NCBI RefSeq assembly: GCF_036226925.1
Contig: NZ_CP109031.1
Span: 8,928,001 to 8,992,000, forward strand
DNA: 64,000 nucleotides
Reading direction: 5' to 3'
Source of the DNA: Streptomyces sp. NBC_00659
GTDB taxonomy: Bacteria; Actinomycetota; Actinomycetes; Streptomycetales; Streptomycetaceae
Under the pieces are notes generated by a model. It searched no databases and was not told where the DNA came from. It was given only the letters and a program-made list of their open reading frames with translations. Shown in pieces: positions 26,045 through 34,677 of this stretch (position 1 is the stretch's first letter; each line of letters opens with the position of its first letter). Made by a program: the position numbers and the translations under genes.

Positions 26045-26770
26045 TCAGCTCGCCCGCCAGTAGCCGAGCGCGCTGACCCGCTGCTTGGGCACCGACAACT
26101 CCTTGCGGACATGTGCCGACAGCGCGCGTGTGGTCGCCGTGTCGCACGCGATCCACACATACGGCTGATCGCTGTCCTTCAGCAGCTCGGGAAGGGCCGC
26201 CTTCACCTCGTCGACCAGCCCGCGCCCGGTGTCCCGGCGCGCCACCTGCCGTACGTCGTGGTGCGTGGCGGCCCGGTAGGGCAGGCCTTCCAGGCTGCCC
26301 TCGAACCAGATCGTCGCGGGGACCGGGCCCAGCGCTGTGAGCAGGGAGTTGAGGGCGGGCAGGGAAGCGGGGTCGGCCACGGCGATGACGTGTGAGGGTG
26401 CGGGTTCGGGGTGCTCGAAGCCGGTGCCCTGGACCGTCGCCTCGATGGTGTCCCCGGGCTGCGCCGCCTTGGCCCAGTCGCTCGCGCATCCCTCGTGCAG
26501 GGCGAACTCCAGACTGAAGGTGCCGGCCGCCGGATCCGGGTCGACCAGGGTGTACGCCCGCTGGTGGGGCCGGCCCGCGTTGTCGAACCACAGCCGCACC
26601 CACATCGTCGGGTGGACGCCGGTCACCGCGAGCATCCCTCCGTCGGTGAAGTGCAGGCGGCGGTACTCCGCGGTGACGTCCTCCGAGCCCGTCACGGTGA
26701 ACACGTAGTCCTTCGCACGCAGCAGTTTGAGAACCGCGCCTTCCCAGCCCCGCCCCTGTGCCTGCCCCAT
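26045..26770 (-). CDS. siderophore-interacting protein (FAD/NAD(P)H ferric-siderophore reductase)
   Basis: A 241-residue flavoenzyme that reduces ferric siderophores in the cytoplasm. The FAD-binding domain contains RAYTLVDPDP (the RxYS/T motif) and the NAD(P)H domain contains ADPASLPALNSLL and VWIACDTATTRAL. Length is typical of SIP (ViuB-like). ATG 26770 is preceded by AAAGGTGA. Divergent from a siderophore-type acyltransferase, with an iron box between them, so both should be induced by iron starvation. Confidence 0.9.
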   Translation of the reverse strand: MGQAQGRGWEGAVLKLLRAKDYVFTVTGSEDVTAEYRRLHFTDGGMLAVTGVHPTMWVRLWFDNAGRPHQRAYTLVDPDPAAGTFSLEFALHEGCASDWAKAAQPGDTIEATVQGTGFEHPEPAPSHVIAVADPASLPALNSLLTALGPVPATIWFEGSLEGLPYRAATHHDVRQVARRDTGRGLVDEVKAALPELLKDSDQPYVWIACDTATTRALSAHVRKELSVPKQRVSALGYWRAS

Positions 26771-26811
26771 TGCTTGCTCACCTTTCGGTACGACTTCACC
26801 CTGGCGTTCAG

Positions 26812-26830
26812 TTAGGTGAGCCTAACCTAA
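26812..26830. promoter_or_regulatory. DmdR/IdeR iron box
   Basis: TTAGGTGAGCCTAACCTAA matches the 19-bp iron-box consensus TTAGGTTAGGCTAACCTAA at 17 of 19 positions. It sits between the divergent SIP and acyltransferase genes, 42 bases upstream of the SIP start and 76 bases upstream of the acyltransferase start. Confidence 0.88.
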
Positions 26831-26905
26831 TATGGCGGGGTGGCGCACAGGAGGTCACAGGAAACCGCCGGGTCGCGACTGCCGCCGGCTGAACGAGGGA
26901 GACCG

Positions 26906-27619
26906 ATGTCCGACACATACGCCACGCGCGCGGCCCTGCACGAGCAGTCCGTCGACGGCTACGGCGCCGTCCGTGTCCTGCCCCTGGACGCGCGGCTCGA
27001 CGGCCCGGTGATCCACGGCTGGGTGAACGCGGACAGGGCTGCCTTCTGGGGCATGAGAGACCTGGCCGAGGATCAGGTCATCGCGATATACGCCCACATG
27101 GAAACGCTCGACACCCACCACGCCCACCTGCTCGTGAAGGACGGCGAGCCGGTTGCGCTGCTGCAGACGTACGAGCCGGCCGCCGATCGGGTCGGCGCGT
27201 GCTACCCGGTCGAACCCGGTGACATCGGCGTCCACCTGCTGATGGCGCCGGCCGGACCCGGTGGCGGGCGTCCCGGCTGGACCACGGCACTGCTGAGCGC
27301 GGCGGCGTCGTACGTCCTGCTGGGCCTGGACCGCGACCGCGTCGTGGTCGACCCCGACGTACGCAACGAGAGGGCCATCGCCCGCTTCCGCCGCCAGGGC
27401 TTCACCCCGGGCCCGGTGGTCGTTCTGCCGGAGGTCGACCTTCCCGACGTCCACCTCCCCGAGAAGCGTGCCCAACTCGCCTTCCTCTCCCGGGAGACGG
27501 TGTTCCCGGGCCGAGTGGTGGAACGGACAGGTTCGGCGGACGCCACGGCGAGCGTCTCCCCGTCGGGCCCACCGCCCGGCGGTGACTTCGGTCGGCTCCA
27601 CCTGGCGACGGACCACTGA
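26906..27619 (+). CDS. siderophore-biosynthesis-type GNAT N-acyltransferase
   Basis: A 237-residue protein of the IucB/RhbD/AlcB group that acylates hydroxylamines during hydroxamate siderophore assembly. Visible features: IHGWVNADRAAFWGM near the N-terminus, the LLQTYEP strand, IGVHLLMAPAGPG and VVDPDVRNERAIARFRRQGF (the acetyl-CoA site and closing helix). The last 45 residues are a low-complexity tail. No NRPS-independent synthetase or monooxygenase is adjacent, so it is either part of a split pathway or an orphan. GAGGGAG precedes the ATG. Iron-controlled by the shared box. Confidence 0.82.
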   Translation: MSDTYATRAALHEQSVDGYGAVRVLPLDARLDGPVIHGWVNADRAAFWGMRDLAEDQVIAIYAHMETLDTHHAHLLVKDGEPVALLQTYEPAADRVGACYPVEPGDIGVHLLMAPAGPGGGRPGWTTALLSAAASYVLLGLDRDRVVVDPDVRNERAIARFRRQGFTPGPVVVLPEVDLPDVHLPEKRAQLAFLSRETVFPGRVVERTGSADATASVSPSGPPPGGDFGRLHLATDH

Positions 27620-27640
27620 CGACGAGGTCGGGCCTCCGGC

Positions 27641-27674
27641 GGCTGTCCCCCGCCCGGCGGGGCGGGGGACAGCC
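27641..27674. terminator. strong bidirectional hairpin terminator
   Basis: Perfect 15-bp stem GGCTGTCCCCCGCCC / GGGCGGGGGACAGCC with a GGCG loop between the convergent acyltransferase and P450 genes. Confidence 0.85.
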
Positions 27675-27722
27675 GTGGCGCGTGCCGCGCGTGTCGCGGA
27701 GTGCGTCCGCGGGCCACTTCCG

Positions 27723-29039
27723 TCAGGCGAGCGTGACCTCGACCGGCAGCTTCTTGATGCCGTTGACGAAGTTGGACAGGACGCGGGGCGCGTCGCCGGC
27801 CAGCTTGATGTCGGCGATCCTCGGGATCAGCTCCTCGAACATGATGCGGATCTCGGTGCGGGCGAGCAGGTTGCCCAGGCACAGGTGCGGGCTGCCCTTG
27901 CCGAAGGTGACGTGATCGTTGTTCGTGCGCGTGACGTCGAAGTCGTACGGGTTGCCGAAGACCTCCTCGTCACGGTTGCCGGAGGCGAACCACATCACCA
28001 CCTTGTCGCCCTCCTTGACCTGCTTGCCGCCGAGCTCGACGTCGCGGGTGGCGGTGCGGCGGAAGTGGTAGACGGGGGAGGCCCAGCGCAGGAACTCCTC
28101 GACCGCGCCCGGGATGAGGGACGGGTCGTCCTTGAGGCGGGCCAACTGCTCGGGGTGCTGGAGGAGCGCCAGCATCGAGTGCGAGATGGTGTGGCGGGTG
28201 GTCTCGTTGCCGGCTACGACCAGAAGCAGGAAGTAGTTGTCGAAGTCCTGCGCGGAGAGCGGGATCCCGTCGCGCGGGACGGTGTTGACCAGCTTTGAGA
28301 CCAGGTCCGTACCGTTGCCGCCGCGGCGCTGCCGGGCCAGTTCGCGCCCGTACTCGAAGACTTCGAGGGAGGCGGGCGAACGGAACGGCAGATCGCGGTA
28401 CTTGTCGCTCTCCGCGCTGTGCAGCAGCACGTCCGCGTAGTCGGGGTCGGTGTTGCCGATGATGCGGTTGCCCCAGTCGATGAGCTGCTGGTTGTCCTCC
28501 GGCGGCACGTCGAGGAGGCGGGCGAGGACGTTGATGGGGAAGTCGGCGGAGACGTCGGCGACGAAGTCGAAGGTGCCCTTGGCCAGGGCGGCGTCCAGGG
28601 TCTGCGCCGTCAGACCGCGCAGGAAGTCGCCGTAGCTGTTGATGACGCTCGCGCCGAACTGGCGCTGGATGACGCTGCGCATCGCGCGGTGCCGGACCCC
28701 GTCCAGCTCCAGGATGGACGCCCGCTTCTTGATCTGGTCGTCGTCGACCTCTTCGAGGTTGACGAACCTCGAAGAGGTGAAGGTCTCCGCGTCGCGGTCC
28801 ACGGTGGCGATGTCCGCGTGCCGGGTGACCGCCCAGAAGCCGGAGTTGGGGGCCTCCTCGGGCTGCCAGTGCACCGGGTCCTCGTGGCGCAGGGTGTGGA
28901 ACATGCGCCACGGCTTGATGCCGTCGGCGAAGTTGTCGAGGTTCGCGAGGTCGACTTCCTCGAGCGGCAGCGGCTCGGCGAGGGCGGCGCGCAGTTCGGC
29001 CTGGGTGGTGGGCGTGGCGGGAACGGTGGGGCTGGTCAT
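27723..29039 (-). CDS. cytochrome P450
   Basis: A 438-residue soluble bacterial P450. Signatures: AGNETTR in helix I, EFLRWASP (ExxR helix K), and the heme loop FGKGSPHLCLG with the Cys ligand at about residue 387. It would need ferredoxin and reductase, both encoded in the divergent operon 2-3 kb away under the same type of operator. It lies 30 bases downstream of the glutamine-synthetase-like gene and is surely co-transcribed with it. Inferred role: oxidation of the gamma-glutamylated amine, or ring hydroxylation. The start ATG follows a TTCTCCTGG-complement ribosome site (AGGAGAACC). Confidence 0.9.
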   Translation of the reverse strand: MTSPTVPATPTTQAELRAALAEPLPLEEVDLANLDNFADGIKPWRMFHTLRHEDPVHWQPEEAPNSGFWAVTRHADIATVDRDAETFTSSRFVNLEEVDDDQIKKRASILELDGVRHRAMRSVIQRQFGASVINSYGDFLRGLTAQTLDAALAKGTFDFVADVSADFPINVLARLLDVPPEDNQQLIDWGNRIIGNTDPDYADVLLHSAESDKYRDLPFRSPASLEVFEYGRELARQRRGGNGTDLVSKLVNTVPRDGIPLSAQDFDNYFLLLVVAGNETTRHTISHSMLALLQHPEQLARLKDDPSLIPGAVEEFLRWASPVYHFRRTATRDVELGGKQVKEGDKVVMWFASGNRDEEVFGNPYDFDVTRTNNDHVTFGKGSPHLCLGNLLARTEIRIMFEELIPRIADIKLAGDAPRVLSNFVNGIKKLPVEVTLA

Positions 29040-29069
29040 GGTGGTTCTCCTGGGCCGGGCTTCGAGGGT

Positions 29070-30425
29070 TTACAGGTGGTAGGCGTACTCGGTGAACTCC
29101 CAGTCGGTGACGTGCCGCCCGAAGCGCTCGACCTCGTCCCGCTTGTAGGTCAGGAAGGACGAGGTGAAGTCCTTGCCGAGGATGTCGGTCAGGGCGGTGT
29201 CCGCCTCCAGCGCGTCCAGCGCCTCGGCCAGGTTCGTGGGCAGCAGGGCGGAGCGCGCGGTGTCGTAGCCGTAGCCCTCCAGGGGCGCCTCCGGCTCCTC
29301 GCCCGCCAGCACGCCGAGGAGCGCGGCGGCGATGGTCCCCGCGATCAGCAGGTAGGGGTTGGCGCTGGCGTCGCCGAGCCGCAGCTCCAGGCGGGCGCCC
29401 GAGCCGCGCTCGGGCGGGATGCGCACCATGGCGCTGCGGTTGTCGAGCCCCCAGTCGATCAGCCAGGGCGCGAGGGTGTCGGGTCCGAAGCGCTTGTACG
29501 AGTTCACGGTCGGGTTGGCGAGCGCGGCGAGCGCGGGGGCGTGGGCGAGGATGCCCGCGATGGCGTGGCGGGCCGTGGCCGAGAGGCCGTACGCGCCCGA
29601 CGGGTCGTCGAAGGCGTTGCGGCCCTCGGCGTCGTCGCAGGACAGGTGGAGGTGGAAGCCGGAGCCGCCGGCGTCGCCGAAGGGCTTGGCCATGAAGGTG
29701 GCAAGGTTGCCCTCCAGCCGGGCGAGCTCCTTGACGGCGGCCTTGAAGCGGAAGGCGCGGTCGGCCGCGTCCAGGGCCGCCGAGTGGGTCAGGTTGATCT
29801 CGTACTGGCCGCCGTCGAACTCGTGGTTGCCGGTGACGACGCCGAGGCCCAGGTCGCGCAGCGCGCGCAGGGTGCGCAGCAGATGGTTGCCCGGGTCGGC
29901 GCGCAGCCCGGCGGTGTAGACGGCTCCGGTGGCCTCGGGGGAGCGGCGCCAGCCGGTGGGGGTGCCGGGGGCGGGCTCCAGCAGGAAGTACTCCAGCTCG
30001 GGGCCGACGACAGGGCGCAGACCCTGCTCGGCGCACCGGGCCAGGACGGTCCGCAGCAGGTCGCGCGGTGATTCCGGGGCGGGGGCCCCGGTCGCCGGGT
30101 CGGTGACCTCGCCGAGACAGGTCGCGACCCCGGGCTCCCACGGCAGTACGGCCGCCGTGGACAGGTCGGGGCGTACGGACACGTCGGGCAGGCCGGCGTC
30201 CAGGCCGCCCGCGACGGGGACGACGTCGCCCTGGGGCGTGGTGTGGTAGACGGCGCGGCAGAAGGCCAGTCCGTGCTCGCAGGCCGAGGGCAGGTGGTCG
30301 AGCAGGACGTCACGGGCGCGGTCGGTGCCGATCAGGTCGGGATAGACGACCCTGACCACGTCGACGCCCTCGGCGGCGAGCCGCTCCATGTGCCGGCGGA
30401 TGTCTGGGGTGTCGGATGCGCTCAC
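29070..30425 (-). CDS. glutamine-synthetase-like gamma-glutamyl-amine ligase
   Basis: A 451-residue protein of the GlnA/PuuA fold. Motifs: VGPELEYFLLEP, NHEFDGGQYEIN, GSGFHLHLS, NSYKRF, RSAMVRIP and RLELRLGDASANPYL, so ATP, metal and glutamate sites appear intact. The divergent substrate pocket and the neighbours PuuC and PuuD point to ligation of glutamate to an organic amine rather than to ammonia. GTG 30425 has AAGGAG 6 bases upstream. First gene of an operon with the P450. Its promoter holds the shared palindromic operator. It could instead act on ethanolamine or a polyamine; the aromatic genes nearby favour an aromatic amine. Confidence 0.88.
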   Translation of the reverse strand: MSASDTPDIRRHMERLAAEGVDVVRVVYPDLIGTDRARDVLLDHLPSACEHGLAFCRAVYHTTPQGDVVPVAGGLDAGLPDVSVRPDLSTAAVLPWEPGVATCLGEVTDPATGAPAPESPRDLLRTVLARCAEQGLRPVVGPELEYFLLEPAPGTPTGWRRSPEATGAVYTAGLRADPGNHLLRTLRALRDLGLGVVTGNHEFDGGQYEINLTHSAALDAADRAFRFKAAVKELARLEGNLATFMAKPFGDAGGSGFHLHLSCDDAEGRNAFDDPSGAYGLSATARHAIAGILAHAPALAALANPTVNSYKRFGPDTLAPWLIDWGLDNRSAMVRIPPERGSGARLELRLGDASANPYLLIAGTIAAALLGVLAGEEPEAPLEGYGYDTARSALLPTNLAEALDALEADTALTDILGKDFTSSFLTYKRDEVERFGRHVTDWEFTEYAYHL

Positions 30426-30702
30426 CGTTGTCTCCTTGGCGGAAGGGTGGGGTGTCCCGGTGGCCTGAGGCCGGGGACGCGTGGTGTGCAGAGAACGGGA
30501 GCCGGGGTGCGGGGGAGGCGGGGGTGCCGCTCGGAACAGTCCGGCTCCGCGGCGCCCGGTACGGCCCCGCACGGCGTTGTCGTGCCATCCGCGTACTTCC
30601 GTACGCGGATGAGGCTCCACCCGTGCGACAGGCCGCACCGGACCTCGCGGCCTGATCCGGACCGTTCCGAACGACACCCTCCGGGTCGGACCCCGGATCG
30701 GT

Positions 30703-30744
30703 CGTTTGAGTCCGAACGGTATGAGTCGGGTTCTGGTCCCGCAA
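30703..30744 (-). promoter_or_regulatory. promoter and operator of the GS-P450 operon
   Basis: Reading minus: -35 TTGCGG (30744-30739), 17-base spacer, -10 TACCGT (30721-30716), overlapping operator CGTTCGGACTCAAACG (30718-30703). The operator matches copies at 30810, 37365, 39682 and 42633. Overlap with the -10 implies repression. The surrounding gap 30426-30941 (516 bases) contains no gene. Confidence 0.65.
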
Positions 30745-30781
30745 GGGGTTGACGGTAAGAATTTATCCACCTGGATAGGTA

Positions 30782-30825
30782 TTGACCAGGGCCGAGTGGC
30801 TTCCTATGTTGTTTGAAGCCAAACG
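30782..30825 (+). promoter_or_regulatory. promoter and operator of the ferredoxin-hpa operon
   Basis: -35 TTGACC (30782-30787), 17-base spacer, -10 TATGTT (30805-30810), then operator TGTTTGAAGCCAAACG (30810-30825) over the expected start of transcription. Inner arms GTTTG/CAAAC are perfect. Confidence 0.7.
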
Positions 30826-30857
30826 AGTCAGGGACGCGGCTTCGCATCCCTTTGGCC

Positions 30858-30890
30858 GAGGGGCCCGGTCCGGCATCGGCCGGGCCCCTC
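30858..30890 (+). other. leader hairpin of the ferredoxin-hpa operon
   Basis: An 11-bp perfect stem GAGGGGCCCGG / CCGGGCCCCTC lies downstream of the predicted promoter and about 40 bases before the ribosome site of the ferredoxin gene. It could attenuate transcription or stabilise the leader; no T-tract. Confidence 0.5.
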
Positions 30891-30941
30891 ACTTCCCCTT
30901 CCCTCCCTGCTCCGACGCCCGTATCCACAGGAGGACCGGCC

Positions 30942-31130
30942 ATGAAGGTCGTCGTCGACATGATCAAGTGCCAGGACCACGGCCAGTGCGTCTTCGCCGC
31001 CCCCGACGTCTTCTCGATGGACGACGACGGCCACCTCGCCTACGTCTCCGACGTGGACGAGGCGCTGCGCGACGAGGTCGAGGAAGCCGCCGACGTGTGC
31101 CCGCTCCAGGCCATCCGGATCGAGGGCTGA
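30942..31130 (+). CDS. 3Fe-4S-type ferredoxin for the P450
   Basis: A 62-residue ferredoxin of the kind paired with actinobacterial P450s. Cysteines occur as CQDHGQC (Cx5C) near residue 10-16 and CPLQAI near the end, the three-Cys pattern of a [3Fe-4S] cluster. It passes electrons from the reductase next door to the P450. AGGAGG precedes the ATG. First gene of the six-gene plus-strand operon, 5 bases before the reductase gene. Confidence 0.93.
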   Translation: MKVVVDMIKCQDHGQCVFAAPDVFSMDDDGHLAYVSDVDEALRDEVEEAADVCPLQAIRIEG

Positions 31131-31135
31131 TCCCG

Positions 31136-32344
31136 ATGACCGCACGCGTAGTCGTCGCGGGCGCCTCCATGGGCGGCCTGCGCGCCGCCGAACAACTGCG
31201 CGCGGCGGGCTGGACCGGCGAGGTCACCGTCGTCGGCGACGAGCCGCACATGCCCTACAACCGGCCTCCGCTGTCCAAGGAAGTCCTCGCGGGCAAGGCC
31301 TCGTTCGAGTCCCTCGCCTTCACCCCGAAGGCGGCCGCCGCCGATGTCGCATGGCGGCTCGGAACGCGGATCACGACGGCCCGCCTCGACGAGCGCGTGG
31401 TCGAACTCGCCGACGGCGAACGGCTTTCGTACGACGGACTGGTCGTCGCCACCGGAATGCGCCCCCGCCGGCTGCGCTGCCCCGGCCCGCTCGTGGGGCG
31501 CCACACGGTCCGCACCCTCGCCGATGCCCAGGTCCTGCGCGACGCGCTGATCAGGCCCGGAGCACGGGTGGTGGTCGTCGGTGCCGGATTCATCGGCTGC
31601 GAGGTCGCCGCCACCGCCGTAGGACTCGGCGCGGCGGAGGTCACGGTCGTCGACCCGCTGCCACTGCCCATGGCCGGTCCGCTCGGCGACCTGCTGGGCG
31701 GTGCGCTGCTCAAGCGGCACGAGGAGCGCGGAGTGCGCTTCGCGCTCGGCACCGGAGTCGCCGGATTCCAGGGCGACCAGCGGGTCACCGGAGTCGTCCT
31801 CGGCGACGGAACGGTCCTCGCGGCCGACGTGGTCGTGGAGTCGGTCGGCTCGGTCGCCAACACCGAGTGGCTGGACGGCAACGGACTCGACCTGTCCGAC
31901 GGAGTCCTCACGGACGAGCACCTGCGGGTCGGCGGACGCCCCGAGGTCGTCGCGGTCGGCGACGTCGCCCGCTTCCCCAACGCCCGCTACGACGGCGTAC
32001 CCCGCCGTGTCGAGCACTGGTCCATCCCCACCGACACCGCCAAGCACGCCGCGAAGGTTCTCGCCGCCCATCTCGACGGCACGGAAGCCGAGTTGAAGCC
32101 CTTCGCGCCGCTGCCCACGTTCTGGAGCGACCAGCACGACTTCCGGCTCCAGTCCTTCGGCTCGCCGCTGCTCGGCAAGGACGACGTGCGGATCCTCGAA
32201 GGCGACCCGGACGGCGACGTCGTGGTCGGCTACCACACCGGCGACCTCCTGGTCGGCGTCGTGGCGCTCGGCGGCCAGTCCGCCGCGATGCGCGCGGCCC
32301 GCTACCGCGCCCAGCTGCTGAAGCAGCCTGCCCTCACCGCGTAA
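31136..32344 (+). CDS. FAD-dependent ferredoxin reductase
   Basis: A 402-residue NAD(P)H:ferredoxin oxidoreductase of the putidaredoxin-reductase type. Features: the FAD loop VVVAGASMGGLRAAEQL at the N-terminus, MPYNRPPLSKEVL, the NAD(P)H loop VVVVGAGFIGCEVA at about residue 145, and the second FAD motif VVAVGDVARF, with a reductase C-terminal domain after VEHWSIP. It supplies the ferredoxin encoded immediately upstream. Starts 5 bases after the ferredoxin stop. Together with the P450 they form a complete class I P450 chain. Confidence 0.92.
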   Translation: MTARVVVAGASMGGLRAAEQLRAAGWTGEVTVVGDEPHMPYNRPPLSKEVLAGKASFESLAFTPKAAAADVAWRLGTRITTARLDERVVELADGERLSYDGLVVATGMRPRRLRCPGPLVGRHTVRTLADAQVLRDALIRPGARVVVVGAGFIGCEVAATAVGLGAAEVTVVDPLPLPMAGPLGDLLGGALLKRHEERGVRFALGTGVAGFQGDQRVTGVVLGDGTVLAADVVVESVGSVANTEWLDGNGLDLSDGVLTDEHLRVGGRPEVVAVGDVARFPNARYDGVPRRVEHWSIPTDTAKHAAKVLAAHLDGTEAELKPFAPLPTFWSDQHDFRLQSFGSPLLGKDDVRILEGDPDGDVVVGYHTGDLLVGVVALGGQSAAMRAARYRAQLLKQPALTA

Positions 32345-32366
32345 CGAAGCGTTAGGAATCCCCGCT

Positions 32367-33173
32367 ATGTCCCCTGTCCGTGGCTTCTTCCACCCCAAGA
32401 CGGCCGGCGGCACCTCGTCGCTCGTCCCGTCCCCGCCGTGGCGCTACTCCGGTGATCTGCTCACCGTGGAGTACCGCACCGATCCCGCACGGGTGCGTGA
32501 ACTGCTGCCCGCACCACTGGAGTTGGCCGACGAGGACCCGGGCGCTGTCGCGATGATCTGGGCCGACTGGCAGTCCTGCTCCGGCTCCGGCGAGGAACTG
32601 CTCGACCCGGTTCTCGCCCAGTACAAGGAGGCGTTCGCGGTCGTCCGCTGCAAGTACCGGGGACAGACCTACACCCGCTGCGTGTACATCTGGGTCGACA
32701 AGGACTTCGCCATCGCCCGCGGACTGCACCAGGGCTACCCGAAGAAGCTCGGCTCGATCCACCAGACCCGCCCGCACCCCTACGGCCCGGCCCCGCGCAT
32801 CGAGTCCGGCGCCCGCTTCGGCGCCACCCTCGCCGCCGCCGACCGGCGCCTCGCCCAGACCGTGGTCACCCTGCGGGAGCCGTCCGAGACCAACGGCTTC
32901 GTCAACGCCAACCCCATGGCCCACCACCGCTGGCTGCCCTCCGTCGAGAAGGGCAAGGGCCTCGCGCTCGACGAACTGATCGAGACGGGTGCCGCCTCCT
33001 TCGAGGGCGGACAGCCCTGGGTCGGCGACGCCGAACTGGAGCTGTTCGAGGCGCCCACCGAGGAGCTGGCCCGACTGGAGATCCGCGAGCCGATCGCCGC
33101 CTACTACCGGCAGGTCGGTGTCGTCTGGGACGGCGGACGACTTCTGGAGTCCGGCACCTCCGGCGCCGAGTGA
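32367..33173 (+). CDS. acetoacetate-decarboxylase-family protein
   Basis: A 268-residue ADC-fold protein. The Schiff-base lysine region is conserved as GYPKKLGSIHQTR (Lys126/Lys127). True acetoacetate decarboxylases use the first Lys, so decarboxylation or aldol/dehydration chemistry through an enamine is plausible. Its place directly before hpaE, hpaD and hpaG suggests a step in the ring-cleavage route, perhaps on an oxo-acid intermediate; this is inference. Lies 22 bases after the reductase gene. Confidence 0.85.
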   Translation: MSPVRGFFHPKTAGGTSSLVPSPPWRYSGDLLTVEYRTDPARVRELLPAPLELADEDPGAVAMIWADWQSCSGSGEELLDPVLAQYKEAFAVVRCKYRGQTYTRCVYIWVDKDFAIARGLHQGYPKKLGSIHQTRPHPYGPAPRIESGARFGATLAAADRRLAQTVVTLREPSETNGFVNANPMAHHRWLPSVEKGKGLALDELIETGAASFEGGQPWVGDAELELFEAPTEELARLEIREPIAAYYRQVGVVWDGGRLLESGTSGAE

Positions 33174-33213
33174 CCCCGACCACCGTACCCACCACAGGAC
33201 TTGGAGTCCGGAC

Positions 33214-34677
33214 ATGACCGAGCACACCCTCACGGTGGCCGGGGTCGCCGTCGACACCCGGCACTGGATCGGCGGCGAACGCGTCGCCTCCGCCGAGACG
33301 TTCACCGACGTCTCGCCGATCGACGGGAGCGTCCTCGGCGAGATCTCCCGGGGCACCGCGGCGGAGGCCGATCTGGCCGTGGCCGCCGCGAAGGCCGCCT
33401 TCCCCGCCTGGGCCGCCACCTCCCGTGCCGAACGCGCCCGCATCCTGCACGCCGTCGCCGACGGCGTGGAGAAGCGGATCGAGGACCTGGCGATCGTCGA
33501 GACCACCGACAACGGCGCCCTGCTGCGCTCGCACCGCCGGGGCGTGATGCCGCGCGTCGCCCACAACTTCCGCTTCTTCGCCGACTGGCTCCTGAAGCTG
33601 GACCACGAGGACTTCGAGACCCGCGGCCACACCAACCACGTCAGCTGGGACCCGGCCGGCCCCTCGGTGCTGATCACCCCCTGGAACGCCCCGCTGATGC
33701 TGTCGACCTGGAAGGTCGCCCCGGCCCTCGCCGCCGGCAACACGGTCGTCCTCAAGCCCGCCGAATGGACCCCGCTGACCGCGTCCCTGCTCGCGGACAT
33801 CGCCGCCGAGGCCGGACTGCCCGCCGGCGTCCTCAACATCGTCCAGGGGTACGGCTCCGAGATCGGCGACGCCCTCACCTCGCACCCCGACGTGCGTCGC
33901 ATCAGCTTCACCGGTTCCGTGCCGACCGCCCAGCGGATCACGCAGTCGGCCGCCGCGAACCTCACCCCGCTCAGCCTCGAACTCGGCGGCAAGTCACCGC
34001 TGTTGGTCTTCGCGGACGCCGACCTCGACCTCGCCGTCGACCTCGCCGTGGAGCAGTACGACAACGCGGGCCAGGTCTGTCTCGCCGCCACCCGCATCCT
34101 GGTCGAGAAGACCGTCGCCGAGGAGTTCACCCGCCGGTTCGCGGAGAAGGCCGCGGTCATCGTGCAGGGCGACCCGCGCGACGAGGCCACCGACATCGGC
34201 CCGAACATCCACGAGCGCCAGCTGGAGAAGATCGACGGCTTCGTGCGGCGCGCGGTCGAGGCGGGCGCCCGCGCGGTCATCGGCGGGCACCGCGGAGAAG
34301 GCCGGTACTACGCGCCGACCCTCCTCACCGACGTCGCCCAGGACTCCGAGATCGTCCAGGAGGAGGTCTTCGGACCCGTCCTGACCCTCCAGACCTTCAC
34401 CACCGAGGACGAGGCGGTCCGGCTCGCCAACGACACCCGCTTCGGCCTCGCCGCCACCCTCGCCACCGGCGACCGGGACCGCGCCGCACGCGTCACACAG
34501 CGGCTCGTCGCCGGGACGGTCTGGGTCAACTGCTTCTTCGTACGCGACCTCCAGGCGCCCTTCGGCGGCTCCCGCCACTCCGGCGTCGGCCGGGAAGGCG
34601 GCACCTGGAGCTTCGACTTCTACTGCGACCTGAAGAACACCGTGACCGCGCCGAAGGGATGGAAAGACCATGGGTGA
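33214..34677 (+). CDS. hpaE: 5-carboxymethyl-2-hydroxymuconate semialdehyde dehydrogenase (HpaE-type)
   Basis: A 487-residue NAD(P)-dependent aldehyde dehydrogenase. Catalytic Cys289 is in NAGQVCLAATR and the general base Glu256 in LELGGKSP; the Rossmann region FTGSVPTAQRI is present. Adjacency to an HpaD-like extradiol dioxygenase and an HpaG-like hydrolase identifies the likely substrate as the ring-fission semialdehyde of homoprotocatechuate. ATG 33214 is chosen; an open frame upstream runs through the ADC gene and is not real. Its end overlaps the dioxygenase start by 8 bases. Confidence 0.82.
   Translation: MTEHTLTVAGVAVDTRHWIGGERVASAETFTDVSPIDGSVLGEISRGTAAEADLAVAAAKAAFPAWAATSRAERARILHAVADGVEKRIEDLAIVETTDNGALLRSHRRGVMPRVAHNFRFFADWLLKLDHEDFETRGHTNHVSWDPAGPSVLITPWNAPLMLSTWKVAPALAAGNTVVLKPAEWTPLTASLLADIAAEAGLPAGVLNIVQGYGSEIGDALTSHPDVRRISFTGSVPTAQRITQSAAANLTPLSLELGGKSPLLVFADADLDLAVDLAVEQYDNAGQVCLAATRILVEKTVAEEFTRRFAEKAAVIVQGDPRDEATDIGPNIHERQLEKIDGFVRRAVEAGARAVIGGHRGEGRYYAPTLLTDVAQDSEIVQEEVFGPVLTLQTFTTEDEAVRLANDTRFGLAATLATGDRDRAARVTQRLVAGTVWVNCFFVRDLQAPFGGSRHSGVGREGGTWSFDFYCDLKNTVTAPKGWKDHG

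Noticed and set aside
27970..30141. 723-codon minus-strand frame across GS and P450
   Set aside because: It runs out of frame through two well-supported genes and encodes only Arg/Pro-rich sequence.
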